NCBI GenBank assembly: GCA_964615795.1
Contig: CAZTQR010000125.1
Span: forward strand, 1-5,515
DNA from: JADJAH01 sp964615795
GTDB taxonomy: Bacteria; Bacteroidota; Ignavibacteria; Tepidaquicellales; Tepidaquicellaceae
DNA: 5,515 nucleotides
Direction of reading: 5' to 3'
Part shown: positions 1-5,515 of the stretch, one piece after another
Position numbering within the stretch: the stretch's first letter is position 1
Layout: every line of letters starts with the position of its first letter
Notes under the pieces: generated by a model
What the model was told of the DNA's origin: nothing
The model's database searches: none
Seen by the model: the letters and a program-made list of their open reading frames with translations, nothing else
Translations under genes and position numbers: made by a program

Positions 1-51
1 AACATCCGAGCTGTTATAACAGCAGACGATTATGCTGATGCCTTTTTTCAA
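1..51 (-). CDS. N-terminus of a second GT2 glycosyltransferase (3'-partial, TTG start likely)
   Basis: Reading leftward from 51, the frame gives (M)KKGISIIVCCYNSSDV before the window ends. This is the classic first beta strand and loop of a GT2 domain. It closely matches the start of domain B of the upstream gene (GVSVVICCYDSEDV, residues 377-390). The frame has no ATG between its preceding in-frame stop (177-175) and this motif. TTG at 51-49 is the best start: it puts the first strand three residues from the N-terminus, as usual for the family, and a weak GGAT lies about eight bases upstream. A GTG at 174-172 is in frame but would overlap the upstream gene by about 80 bases. The gap after the upstream TAA is about 41 bases and shows no terminator hairpin, so co-transcription is likely. 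Only 17 codons are visible, so everything beyond GT2 membership is unknown. Confidence 0.72.
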   Translation of the reverse strand, partial: MKKGISIIVCCYNSSDV

Positions 52-92
52 GATGTGGATCCGGTGTGCTTTGCGCTTTGCATCCGCGGGCT

Positions 93-3000
93 TTACGGCT
101 TTCGTCCCTTTACGGAGCGCTTGATCTTTGTGAGTGTTGAATCGCTGAGCAGGGAGTTCATAAGCAGGCTCCACTTATTCCTGTTCAGTAAAGATGGAGG
201 ATAGAACAGAAAAGACGAAATAAGCGGTCCCGGCACTTTCGACTTTTTCCCGGCATAATAGAAATCCTGCGCGTCGGCATACAGGAATTTTGATTTCGCT
301 TTGAATTTTCGGTAGCGGAAGAAGTCGTAGGATTGCTGAATCTTGAATCTTAACAAACTCAACTTTTCGCCATAAGTGCTTTCCAGTTTGCCTGAATTTG
401 GTTCGACCCCTTCTCTCAATTGTCCGCCCGGAGTGATGTTGTCCAGTATGTTTGAAACCGGTTTGATGACCCTGCTCTGACTCTGCTTCGAGACGATCAC
501 TTTTCCGCTTTCGTATTTGCCTCTTTCCTTGAAGTACTTCGGAGACATCAGGTAAGTAGCAATCAACAGTGCCTTGCCATAAGCCTTTCTGCCCTCTTCG
601 GATTGTTTCTTTCCGTAGTAGTTGAGCTTGTAAGCAAAATCATACTGCTTGTCATCTTTGTAAAGATGTTTGATAATGTTTGCTTCGCTAATGAAGTTTT
701 CTCCGAACAGGGAATAGGCAAGAAGAGTTCTTCTTGACCTTTGCGATGAAGATACCGGATACAAAGCAAGTGACATCAGAACGAAAAAGAGTGAGTTGAA
801 GCGCTTTTTGTTATGATAATAATAACCTGCCTTGTCAAAGTACATCCCGGACTTTTGCTTTAATGAACCCGGCTTGCCCTTTGGAAGTGATCCTGTTCCG
901 TTATTTTTGAAAAAGTGTGCAGGTGAAGCAATGAATGCAAGCATAAGTAAAGACCTGCCCTTAAGAGATTTTCCTGACTTACGATATTCGTTTCCGTAGT
1001 AGGTGAGCTTGTGAGCAAGTGACATGCCCGGAGGATAAGCCAGGAATCTGTAAGCGCCCTTAAGCTTTTCGCTGTACTTCAGACCAAATACGGCCGGTAG
1101 GAAGACATTCCATCTTTCCGAGCTCCTGAGCGATTTCGGATACATTATGAATGATGAAGCTGTCCAGAAGATTGATCTCAACTTCTTTTTTTCGTAATAT
1201 CGGTATCTTCCAAGTTCATACAGCCTCGACGAATAATACTTATTCTTTTTCAGTGTCAGGACAGAGTATATCCTCTTCAGTTGCCTTCTCACCTTATGCC
1301 AAACTGACTTCAGATTCCAGGGCTTTGTGTCATAGTAAAAATGCTTGTAGTAGTTATACATATAGTACGGAAGCATCTTCTTGTCATAATGCCAGCAGTG
1401 ATACATTACCCTGATATGTGTATTCTTTCTGTTGTCTGCATTGGAGGTTTTGTTGTAACCGTTCATGCAGAATGTGCCGAGGTGAAAATCAGTTTGCACA
1501 ATGCTGAAATTCTGATAAGCCTTCAGCAAGAACCAGTAATCCATTGTGAAATGGTTGTCAAGCGGGAACGGGCCAATCTCATCCTGAACACTTCTCTTAT
1601 AGAAATAGCTGACAGGATTGATCGGGAACATATACTTGAACGGGAGCATGATCTTCTTATACTCTCTTTCAGGCACTCGTGTGAAAGTATGGTTTGAGAA
1701 TTCGAAGAACAGGTTGCTTATGAGCATTTCAGCTTCCGGATTCTCCTTGAACTTTCTTGCAACTTCAAAGAACGCTCCTCTTTGAAAGTAATCATCGACG
1801 TTCAGATAAGCGATGATGTCGCCCGTTGACATGCGGAATGCTTTATTCATAGCATCCGACTGCCCTTTGTCAGGCTCCGAGATCCACTTTACCTGCGGAT
1901 ATTTCTTCAGGATCTCGACGGTACCGTCAGCTGAGCCGCCGTCGCAGACAATCATCTCAAAATTCGGATAACCCTGATTGAGGACGCTGAGAATCGCCTT
2001 CTCAATTGTTCCCTGTGAGTTGAATGAGGGAGACAGTATGCTGATCTTCGGTAGGTCAGTCTTGTCCTGCGCTTCGTTATAGGACCTGTAAGTGATCCCA
2101 CTCCACGGCCATCCGTACCGGAAATCATTTTCGCTCTCAATATACTTTCTGTGCTGAGCTTTAAGGTACTTGAATTCCTTCTTCCACGGTGCTTTCTTCA
2201 GCGCTTCAAAATTTCTGTCGTACTCTTTGCGGGATTTCCACAACTCCTTGAGCTTTTCCAGATGAAACTCGAGCATCAGGATCTCTGTGTTGTCATCCTG
2301 AGGATGCCTGAGAGATAGTAGCTTTCTTATTCCGTATTTTCTTAGAATGTTGAATGATGTCCAAAACTCGTACTTCCAGTCCCTTCCGTTGATCTCTTCA
2401 TCATCTGCATCAGCGCGCGCGAGCTGTATGGCTTTCTCATAGAGCTCAAGGCCCACTGTAGCTTTTCCGAATCCTCTGAACAGCCGCACAAGATAATCCC
2501 ATGAGAGCCTTCCGCCGGGCATGCAGTGAATTAGTTTCAGTCTCGAATCATACCATATCTCCCATCCGGCAAGCACAAGAGCATAGCATGCCTCCGAGTC
2601 ACCCCCGGAAGAAAGCTCTGTTCCTTTGCGGCAAGTCATGGAAGTTCTGAACCCGTCGCGAAGGAGTTGCTCCCAGGCAGTTCTTCTCACGATCATTCCG
2701 GCGCCCCAAACGTACCCGCGCTTCCAAGTTATGTTTCCTTCAGATACGATCCCCGTGTGCACATCCGGCTGTGGGCCGCCCGCATAGTCGCGTTTGAAAT
2801 AATTGAACCAGTCCGGAGGCTTCACTTCGCACAGTGGTTCGTTGGGACCACCGAGCGCACCTATCCTCGGATTGCTGCTCATGATGTCATAGGTCAGCTG
2901 CACAAAGTTTTCATCCAGCCAGTTGTCATCATCGCATGTGATCCAGTATTCATAATTTGAAACCTGATATCCCTTCTCAAGTGCAAGCTGTTTACCCGGC

Positions 3001-5515
3001 ACAGGCTGGTCAACGACAATCAGCTTTGCGTTGCAGTTGTGCTTCTTCCATTCATTGATCGTAACTTCCTTGGAATTGTCCGTGGATGCATTGTCAACGA
3101 GAATCACTTCCCACAAAATTTGCGGATGAACTTTCTGCTTGGCTATGTGCTTTATAGTTTCAGCCAATCGGGAGGCGCCGTTGTATGTACAAACAATAAC
3201 GGAAACGCCGTTGAGTTTTTTCTGAGGATCATATCGGGGATAGCAGGATCCTGAATCCCGAAAAGGTAAGCTGAGATAATTCAGGTCCCGTTTTCTGACC
3301 GTTCTTTTAAGCAATCTCAAACCGCGGTTGTAATTTCCTTCACGGCTCATCAGTCCTTCAAGTCTGCCAAGGCAGTATTCGATCATTGGGAGGTCGCTGT
3401 CACCTTCACGTTTTCGTTTGAAGGTCAGAAGTTTTTTGTAGCGGACTTTTCGGAGGCTTCGAATCGTCTTCCTCATTTCTGTTATTTTGGAGCCGGGTTT
3501 GCGTTCCGAAAATTGGCCTCTGTATTTTTGGGAAGCTTTCCTGAGATATATATCGAGAATTGCCGAAGCCTGCCCGAAGCCCCTGAACAGCTTTCGCAGA
3601 TAAGACCAGTCAAGCCTTTCGCGTGAAATATGATGCCTGAACTTCAGTCGTGGATCGTACCAGATCTTCCAACCGGCATTTCTCAAGGCGTAGCAAATTT
3701 CAGTATCGCCGCCTGCCGATAGTGCATTTCCCTTGCGGTCAGTGAGAAGTGACCTGAAGCCACCGTCAATCAGATTCTTCAGAGCATTCTTTCTCACTGC
3801 CATTGCTGCTCCCCAAACGTAACCTCGCTTCCATGTTATGTCTCCAGCTTCACTGAATTGTTTTCCAATAGCAAAACTGTTCTTCCATGTATCAAACCAT
3901 TCCGGCCGGCTACCGTCAAAATGACCGGTGCTTTGTCCACCCAGCACACCTATCTTCTCATCGGAGCACATGACCTCATGCACAAGTTCTACAAAAGATT
4001 CATCAAGATGATTGTCATCATCGCAGAAGACCACAAGATCATATCGTGCCGTGCTCAGGCCCTTGAGCCTGGCGGCAGACAGTCCGGGCTCAGTTTCCTT
4101 TACGATCCTGAGTTGTGCCGTACAGGTTGTATTTTCATAACTCTCTTTTGCTATCTCTGCCGTCCTGTCTGTGGAACCGTTGTCAACAATTACGATCTCC
4201 CATTCAATTTCAGCACTTACTTTTTGCCTGCAGATCTTATCAAGCGTCATTGGCAAAACATCTTCGCTGTCATAACAGCAGATTACAACAGACACTCCGG
4301 ACCGTGCGGATCTTTTCTTTTCCCGTATAGTCTCCGTGTGAGGATGATGGCCGTTTCCGCCTGCGCTGTTCAATCCGTTGCCAATCCCGGTAAGCCTGCT
4401 CAATCTTCCTTTGAGTTTCTCGACTACAAGTACATCAGTGTCGCCCTTGTATTGGTTGCCTTCGGATAAGATCTTCTTCAGCGGATACTTCCCGAGTTTG
4501 GCAATAGTTTCAGTGATCTGTGTGATGCCGCCGGACTTTGCACCTACGGTATCAATGTTCCTGTAACCAGCATGCCTGAACTTGCTTCTCATGTTATTCC
4601 ATTGGAGCTCTCCCGGGTAAACCAGGTACTTCAGCTTCAATCTGCTGATGACCTTTACATGTTCATAGTTCTCCTTTGCAATTCCGGTAAGAATTTCTTC
4701 TATGCTTGATCCGCGGAACATTCCTAAATCCAAATTCAGCGAGCCCAGCTTCTCTTTAAGATATTTGGAATTGAATAGCATTCCATACACAGTCTTTCCT
4801 TTCAAAAGTGATTGACCGTTTGGATTCATATCGGGCTCGAGTCCGTTCCAGAATTCTGATTTGTAGGTCCTGAACCACTTGGGGGGAAGAGTGCTTGACT
4901 CAAGCTGCGATGTTCCTGTCGCGGCAAAAAAATCCGGATGACTAACAATAGATGCATAAGTAACCCTGATGTAATTCTCATCAATCAGATGATTCTCGCC
5001 AAGGAACAGGACATTGTCGTAGAAAATATTATTAAGGCAATGGCCGATAGAGCTTATGTCATCAAGTTTTTCTGCTACAGCGAAGTTTACAGGAATATTC
5101 ACTGCCGCAGTATTCAGTATACTGATAATCTGTTGCCGTTCTTCGTCATCAATATGTTTGCTGAGGAGAAGAAGTTCGCACCTGAATCCTGCAGGAAGTT
5201 TCTGGGATGCGATATTCCTGAGAGCTCTGTATAAGTGCGGCAAATATGTTGCCCGGTTGATAAGCACAATTGAAACGCCGTTGCGGGAAAACTTCCGCGG
5301 GTAATTGGGATAATCGAAATGCACTGCGCCCATTGCATTTCTGAACATCCTCAGGTCCTGCTTGCTGACAGTCCTTTTGAGCAAGCGTAATCTTTTATTA
5401 GGAAGCCTTACTCCCGAGAAGACCATTTCAAGAGTTCCGAATATCCTTTCGGCTTTCAGCGATTCTGAATTCCCTTCATGAGGAAGTTCGAAGAAGTTTG
5501 TGTTCCATACTTGCA
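93..5515 (-). CDS. Giant multi-domain GT2 glycosyltransferase with TPR-like C-terminus (5'-partial)
   Basis: The frame is open from the right edge of the window to a TAA at 93-95, giving 1806 residues in the window; the first ATG (5426-5424) would give 1777. That ATG is probably not the start. The 29 codons before it are in frame and match a linker found three more times in the protein, and no good Shine-Dalgarno precedes it (only a weak GGA nine bases upstream). Domains in order: decayed GT2-like A (about 49-290), GT2 B (377-630), GT2 C (740-995), GT2 D of another subgroup (1126-1330), a Tyr-rich connector, and five TPR-like hairpins (1399-1745). Known for the family: GT2 enzymes move a sugar from a nucleotide-sugar donor to a growing glycan with inversion, using a metal-binding acidic motif. 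No signal peptide or clear membrane segment is visible, so cytoplasmic action at the inner face of the membrane is inferred. Typical GT2 proteins have 250-400 residues, so this is a several-fold fusion. Substrates are unknown. Confidence 0.95.
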   Translation of the reverse strand, partial: QVWNTNFFELPHEGNSESLKAERIFGTLEMVFSGVRLPNKRLRLLKRTVSKQDLRMFRNAMGAVHFDYPNYPRKFSRNGVSIVLINRATYLPHLYRALRNIASQKLPAGFRCELLLLSKHIDDEERQQIISILNTAAVNIPVNFAVAEKLDDISSIGHCLNNIFYDNVLFLGENHLIDENYIRVTYASIVSHPDFFAATGTSQLESSTLPPKWFRTYKSEFWNGLEPDMNPNGQSLLKGKTVYGMLFNSKYLKEKLGSLNLDLGMFRGSSIEEILTGIAKENYEHVKVISRLKLKYLVYPGELQWNNMRSKFRHAGYRNIDTVGAKSGGITQITETIAKLGKYPLKKILSEGNQYKGDTDVLVVEKLKGRLSRLTGIGNGLNSAGGNGHHPHTETIREKKRSARSGVSVVICCYDSEDVLPMTLDKICRQKVSAEIEWEIVIVDNGSTDRTAEIAKESYENTTCTAQLRIVKETEPGLSAARLKGLSTARYDLVVFCDDDNHLDESFVELVHEVMCSDEKIGVLGGQSTGHFDGSRPEWFDTWKNSFAIGKQFSEAGDITWKRGYVWGAAMAVRKNALKNLIDGGFRSLLTDRKGNALSAGGDTEICYALRNAGWKIWYDPRLKFRHHISRERLDWSYLRKLFRGFGQASAILDIYLRKASQKYRGQFSERKPGSKITEMRKTIRSLRKVRYKKLLTFKRKREGDSDLPMIEYCLGRLEGLMSREGNYNRGLRLLKRTVRKRDLNYLSLPFRDSGSCYPRYDPQKKLNGVSVIVCTYNGASRLAETIKHIAKQKVHPQILWEVILVDNASTDNSKEVTINEWKKHNCNAKLIVVDQPVPGKQLALEKGYQVSNYEYWITCDDDNWLDENFVQLTYDIMSSNPRIGALGGPNEPLCEVKPPDWFNYFKRDYAGGPQPDVHTGIVSEGNITWKRGYVWGAGMIVRRTAWEQLLRDGFRTSMTCRKGTELSSGGDSEACYALVLAGWEIWYDSRLKLIHCMPGGRLSWDYLVRLFRGFGKATVGLELYEKAIQLARADADDEEINGRDWKYEFWTSFNILRKYGIRKLLSLRHPQDDNTEILMLEFHLEKLKELWKSRKEYDRNFEALKKAPWKKEFKYLKAQHRKYIESENDFRYGWPWSGITYRSYNEAQDKTDLPKISILSPSFNSQGTIEKAILSVLNQGYPNFEMIVCDGGSADGTVEILKKYPQVKWISEPDKGQSDAMNKAFRMSTGDIIAYLNVDDYFQRGAFFEVARKFKENPEAEMLISNLFFEFSNHTFTRVPEREYKKIMLPFKYMFPINPVSYFYKRSVQDEIGPFPLDNHFTMDYWFLLKAYQNFSIVQTDFHLGTFCMNGYNKTSNADNRKNTHIRVMYHCWHYDKKMLPYYMYNYYKHFYYDTKPWNLKSVWHKVRRQLKRIYSVLTLKKNKYYSSRLYELGRYRYYEKKKLRSIFWTASSFIMYPKSLRSSERWNVFLPAVFGLKYSEKLKGAYRFLAYPPGMSLAHKLTYYGNEYRKSGKSLKGRSLLMLAFIASPAHFFKNNGTGSLPKGKPGSLKQKSGMYFDKAGYYYHNKKRFNSLFFVLMSLALYPVSSSQRSRRTLLAYSLFGENFISEANIIKHLYKDDKQYDFAYKLNYYGKKQSEEGRKAYGKALLIATYLMSPKYFKERGKYESGKVIVSKQSQSRVIKPVSNILDNITPGGQLREGVEPNSGKLESTYGEKLSLLRFKIQQSYDFFRYRKFKAKSKFLYADAQDFYYAGKKSKVPGPLISSFLFYPPSLLNRNKWSLLMNSLLSDSTLTKIKRSVKGRKP
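192..1232 (-). repeat. Five TPR-like 34-residue helix hairpins at the C-terminus
   Basis: Five segments fit the tetratricopeptide register (small residue at 8, aromatic near 11, small at 20, bulky at 24, small at 27, Pro at 32). They are at residues 1399-1432 (nt 1131-1232), 1471-1504 (915-1016), 1526-1559 (750-851), 1598-1631 (534-635) and 1712-1745 (192-293). Examples: hairpin 2 has KLTYYG at 3-8, Tyr11, Gly20, Leu24, Ala27 and Pro32; hairpin 4 has KLNYYG and the same Gly20, Leu24 and Pro32. Hairpins 1-2 and 3-4 are each 72 residues apart, and the pair repeats after 127 residues. Hairpin 5 is a lone third copy of the odd-numbered type, after a non-repeat insert (about 1636-1708). TPR folds bind proteins, so a partner-docking role is inferred. 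The match is by eye against the consensus; a related helical repeat such as Sel1 is possible. Confidence 0.68.
1233..1436 (-). other. Tyr-rich basic connector between domain D and the TPR-like tail
   Basis: Residues 1331-1398 hold an aromatic cluster (about 1341-1367: YHCWHYDKK, then PYYMYNYYKHFYY) followed by a strongly basic helix-like stretch (WHKVRRQLKRIYSVLTLKKNK). Similar aromatic and basic tails follow many GT2 domains and can pack on the domain or touch the membrane surface. That role is inferred here. No hydrophobic run is long enough for a transmembrane helix. Confidence 0.55.
1437..2051 (-). other. Domain D: GT2 domain of a different subgroup (N-x-D-D metal motif)
   Basis: Residues about 1126-1330 start KISILSPSFNSQGTIEKAI and continue with the nucleotide-binding CDGGSADGT (Asp1162), SEPDKGQSDAMNKA (1183-1196), and the metal site YLNVDDYF (Asn1209, Asp1211, Asp1212). 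The DKG-x-SDAMNKG...LNxDD pattern marks the GT2 subgroup common in O-antigen and exopolysaccharide loci, in which the first Asp of the DxD is Asn. It has no CDDDN, GGDxE or RGFG helix, so it is not a copy of A-C and was probably joined from a separate gene. MDYWFLLKAY (1295-1304) fits the usual acidic segment after the metal site in this subgroup. Active transferase likely; substrate unknown. Confidence 0.92.
2442..3209 (-). other. Domain C: intact GT2 domain, close paralogue of B
   Basis: Residues about 740-995 show GVSVIVCTYNG, VDNASTD (Asp778), CDDDN (Asp832-834), the TWKRGYVWGAGM lid (900-911), GGDSE (Asp943, Glu945), and the closing helix W-D-Y-L-V-R-L-F-R-G-F-G (976-987). Every motif is offset by about 360-370 residues from domain B, which indicates a tandem duplication. 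The donor loop differs between the copies: PVPGKQLALEKG here against TEPGLSAARLKG in B. The stretch between the metal site and the lid also differs (CEVKPPDWF against FDGSRPEWF). This suggests the two active domains have diverged in donor or acceptor choice. Active enzyme expected; substrate unknown. Confidence 0.93.
3537..4298 (-). other. Domain B: intact GT2 glycosyltransferase domain
   Basis: Residues about 377-630 carry the full GT-A set: first strand GVSVVICCYDS, nucleotide-binding VDNGSTD (Asp415), the ETEPGLSAAR loop before the metal site, metal-binding CDDDN (Asp469-471), and the acidic GGDTE (Asp574, Glu576), where the catalytic base is expected. The lid region TWKRGYVWGA (531-540) is nearly identical to that of domain C. 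A helix with W-x-Y-L-x-x-L-F-R-G-F-G (607-618) closes the domain, and a basic linker follows. It should be an active inverting glycosyltransferase. Donor and acceptor sugars cannot be told from the sequence. Confidence 0.93.
4557..5282 (-). other. Domain A: decayed GT2-like domain, probably catalytically inactive
   Basis: Residues about 49-290 line up with the active domains B and C along their length: first strand NGVSIVLIN, a PPKWF segment matching RPEWF and PPDWF, and the helix ELQWNNMRSKFRHAG matching RLDWSYLRKLFRGFG. The catalytic positions are lost. The strand ending IVDNGSTD in B reads LLSKHIDD here, so the uracil/ribose-binding Asp is gone. The metal-binding CDDDN (468-472 in B) reads LGENH. 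The acidic GGDTE motif (572-576 in B) reads GSSIEE. The conserved WKRGYVWG becomes LKGKTVYG. The reading frame is intact and the hydrophobic core is kept, so this is not simple gene decay. A structural or acceptor-binding role is inferred; activity with an unusual metal-independent site cannot be ruled out. Confidence 0.82.

Larger units (their letters stand above)
2241..5474 (-). repeat. Tandem [GT2 domain + linker] modules with four linker copies
   Basis: A linker signature, small-acidic-(T/S)-acidic, hydrophobic patch, Glu, then x-x-h-x-x-L-x-x-L, aligns without gaps four times. The copies are GNSES...FGTLE just before the first ATG (nt 5421-5474), GDTDVLVVE...GRLSRL (4392-4445), GDSDLPMIE...GRLEGL (3351-3404) and DNTEILMLE...EKLKEL (2241-2294). 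Steps between copies are 343, 347 and 370 residues. The octamer LRLLKRTV occurs twice in the linkers (residues 13-20 and 703-710). DNA of domains B and C is still similar: CCCCAAACGTA at 2704-2714 recurs at 3811-3821, exactly 1107 bases (369 codons) apart. This shows serial duplication of a domain-plus-linker unit. The first linker copy implies one more GT domain beyond the right edge. Confidence 0.85.

Noticed and set aside
48..83. Short minus-strand ORF (ATG at 83-81, 11 codons, TGA at 50-48) between the two genes
   Set aside because: It is too short, has no recognisable motif, and overlaps the proposed TTG start. It could at most be a leader peptide, for which there is no evidence.
1..174. 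GTG at 174-172 as the start of the downstream GT2 gene
   Set aside because: It would overlap the upstream CDS by about 80 bases and add a 41-residue extension with no GT2 features. The TTG at 51-49 gives the usual short N-terminus.
750..851. Hydrophobic run in hairpin 3 (NSLFFVLMSLALYP) as a transmembrane helix
   Set aside because: It is only about 12 hydrophobic residues, is flanked by repeat-conserved positions, and fits the second helix of a TPR-like hairpin.
3858..4469. 203-codon plus-strand open frame, with further plus-strand frames elsewhere in the window
   Set aside because: It lies antisense to domain B and its linker, whose protein-level conservation fully explains the DNA. Its translation is Cys-rich and shows no recognisable motif. 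The other plus-strand frames (for example at 1151-1697 and 2667-2960) are shadows for the same reason.
5424..5426. ATG as the true start of the large gene
   Set aside because: The frame is open upstream to the edge, the upstream codons align to an internal linker repeat, and there is no convincing ribosome binding site.

Overview
The window is filled almost entirely by one very long minus-strand gene. It encodes a cytoplasmic-looking, multi-domain family-2 (GT-A fold) glycosyltransferase. The start of a second, separate GT2 glycosyltransferase gene follows on the same strand at the left edge. The likely setting is a polysaccharide locus (O-antigen, capsule or exopolysaccharide). No RNA gene, insertion sequence, CRISPR array, convincing terminator or promoter was seen. 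GC looks to be in the mid-40s percent by eye. The protein is rich in Lys, Tyr and Asn, and neither gene has a strong Shine-Dalgarno. This would fit the Bacteroidota/Ignavibacteria side of the tree or an uncultured relative, but the taxon guess is weak.

Reading in the direction of transcription (high to low coordinates): the frame is already open at the right edge (5515). It runs without a stop to a TAA at 93-95, giving at least 1806 residues in the window. The first in-window ATG (5426-5424) gives 1777 residues, and all residue numbers below count from it. That ATG is probably internal, because the 29 codons before it match a linker that recurs three more times inside the protein. The order is: end of an off-window module; GT2-like domain A (about residues 49-290), which has lost its nucleotide-sugar and metal-binding acidic residues; intact GT2 domain B (about 377-630); intact GT2 domain C (about 740-995), a close paralogue of B; GT2 domain D (about 1126-1330), from a different GT2 subgroup with an N-x-D-D metal motif; a Tyr-rich basic connector; and five TPR-like 34-residue helix hairpins (1399-1745).

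Domains A, B and C and their linkers are tandem duplicates with a period of about 345-370 residues, and the off-window module appears to be a fourth copy. The architecture suggests one polypeptide that adds several sugars in succession, with a decayed domain kept as scaffold or acceptor-binding module and a TPR tail for protein contacts. After a gap of about 41 bases, the next gene starts, probably at a TTG (51-49). Its first residues look most like domain B, so the paralogue series seems to continue as a separate gene. The activity assignments rest on motifs. The sugar substrates cannot be read from the sequence.
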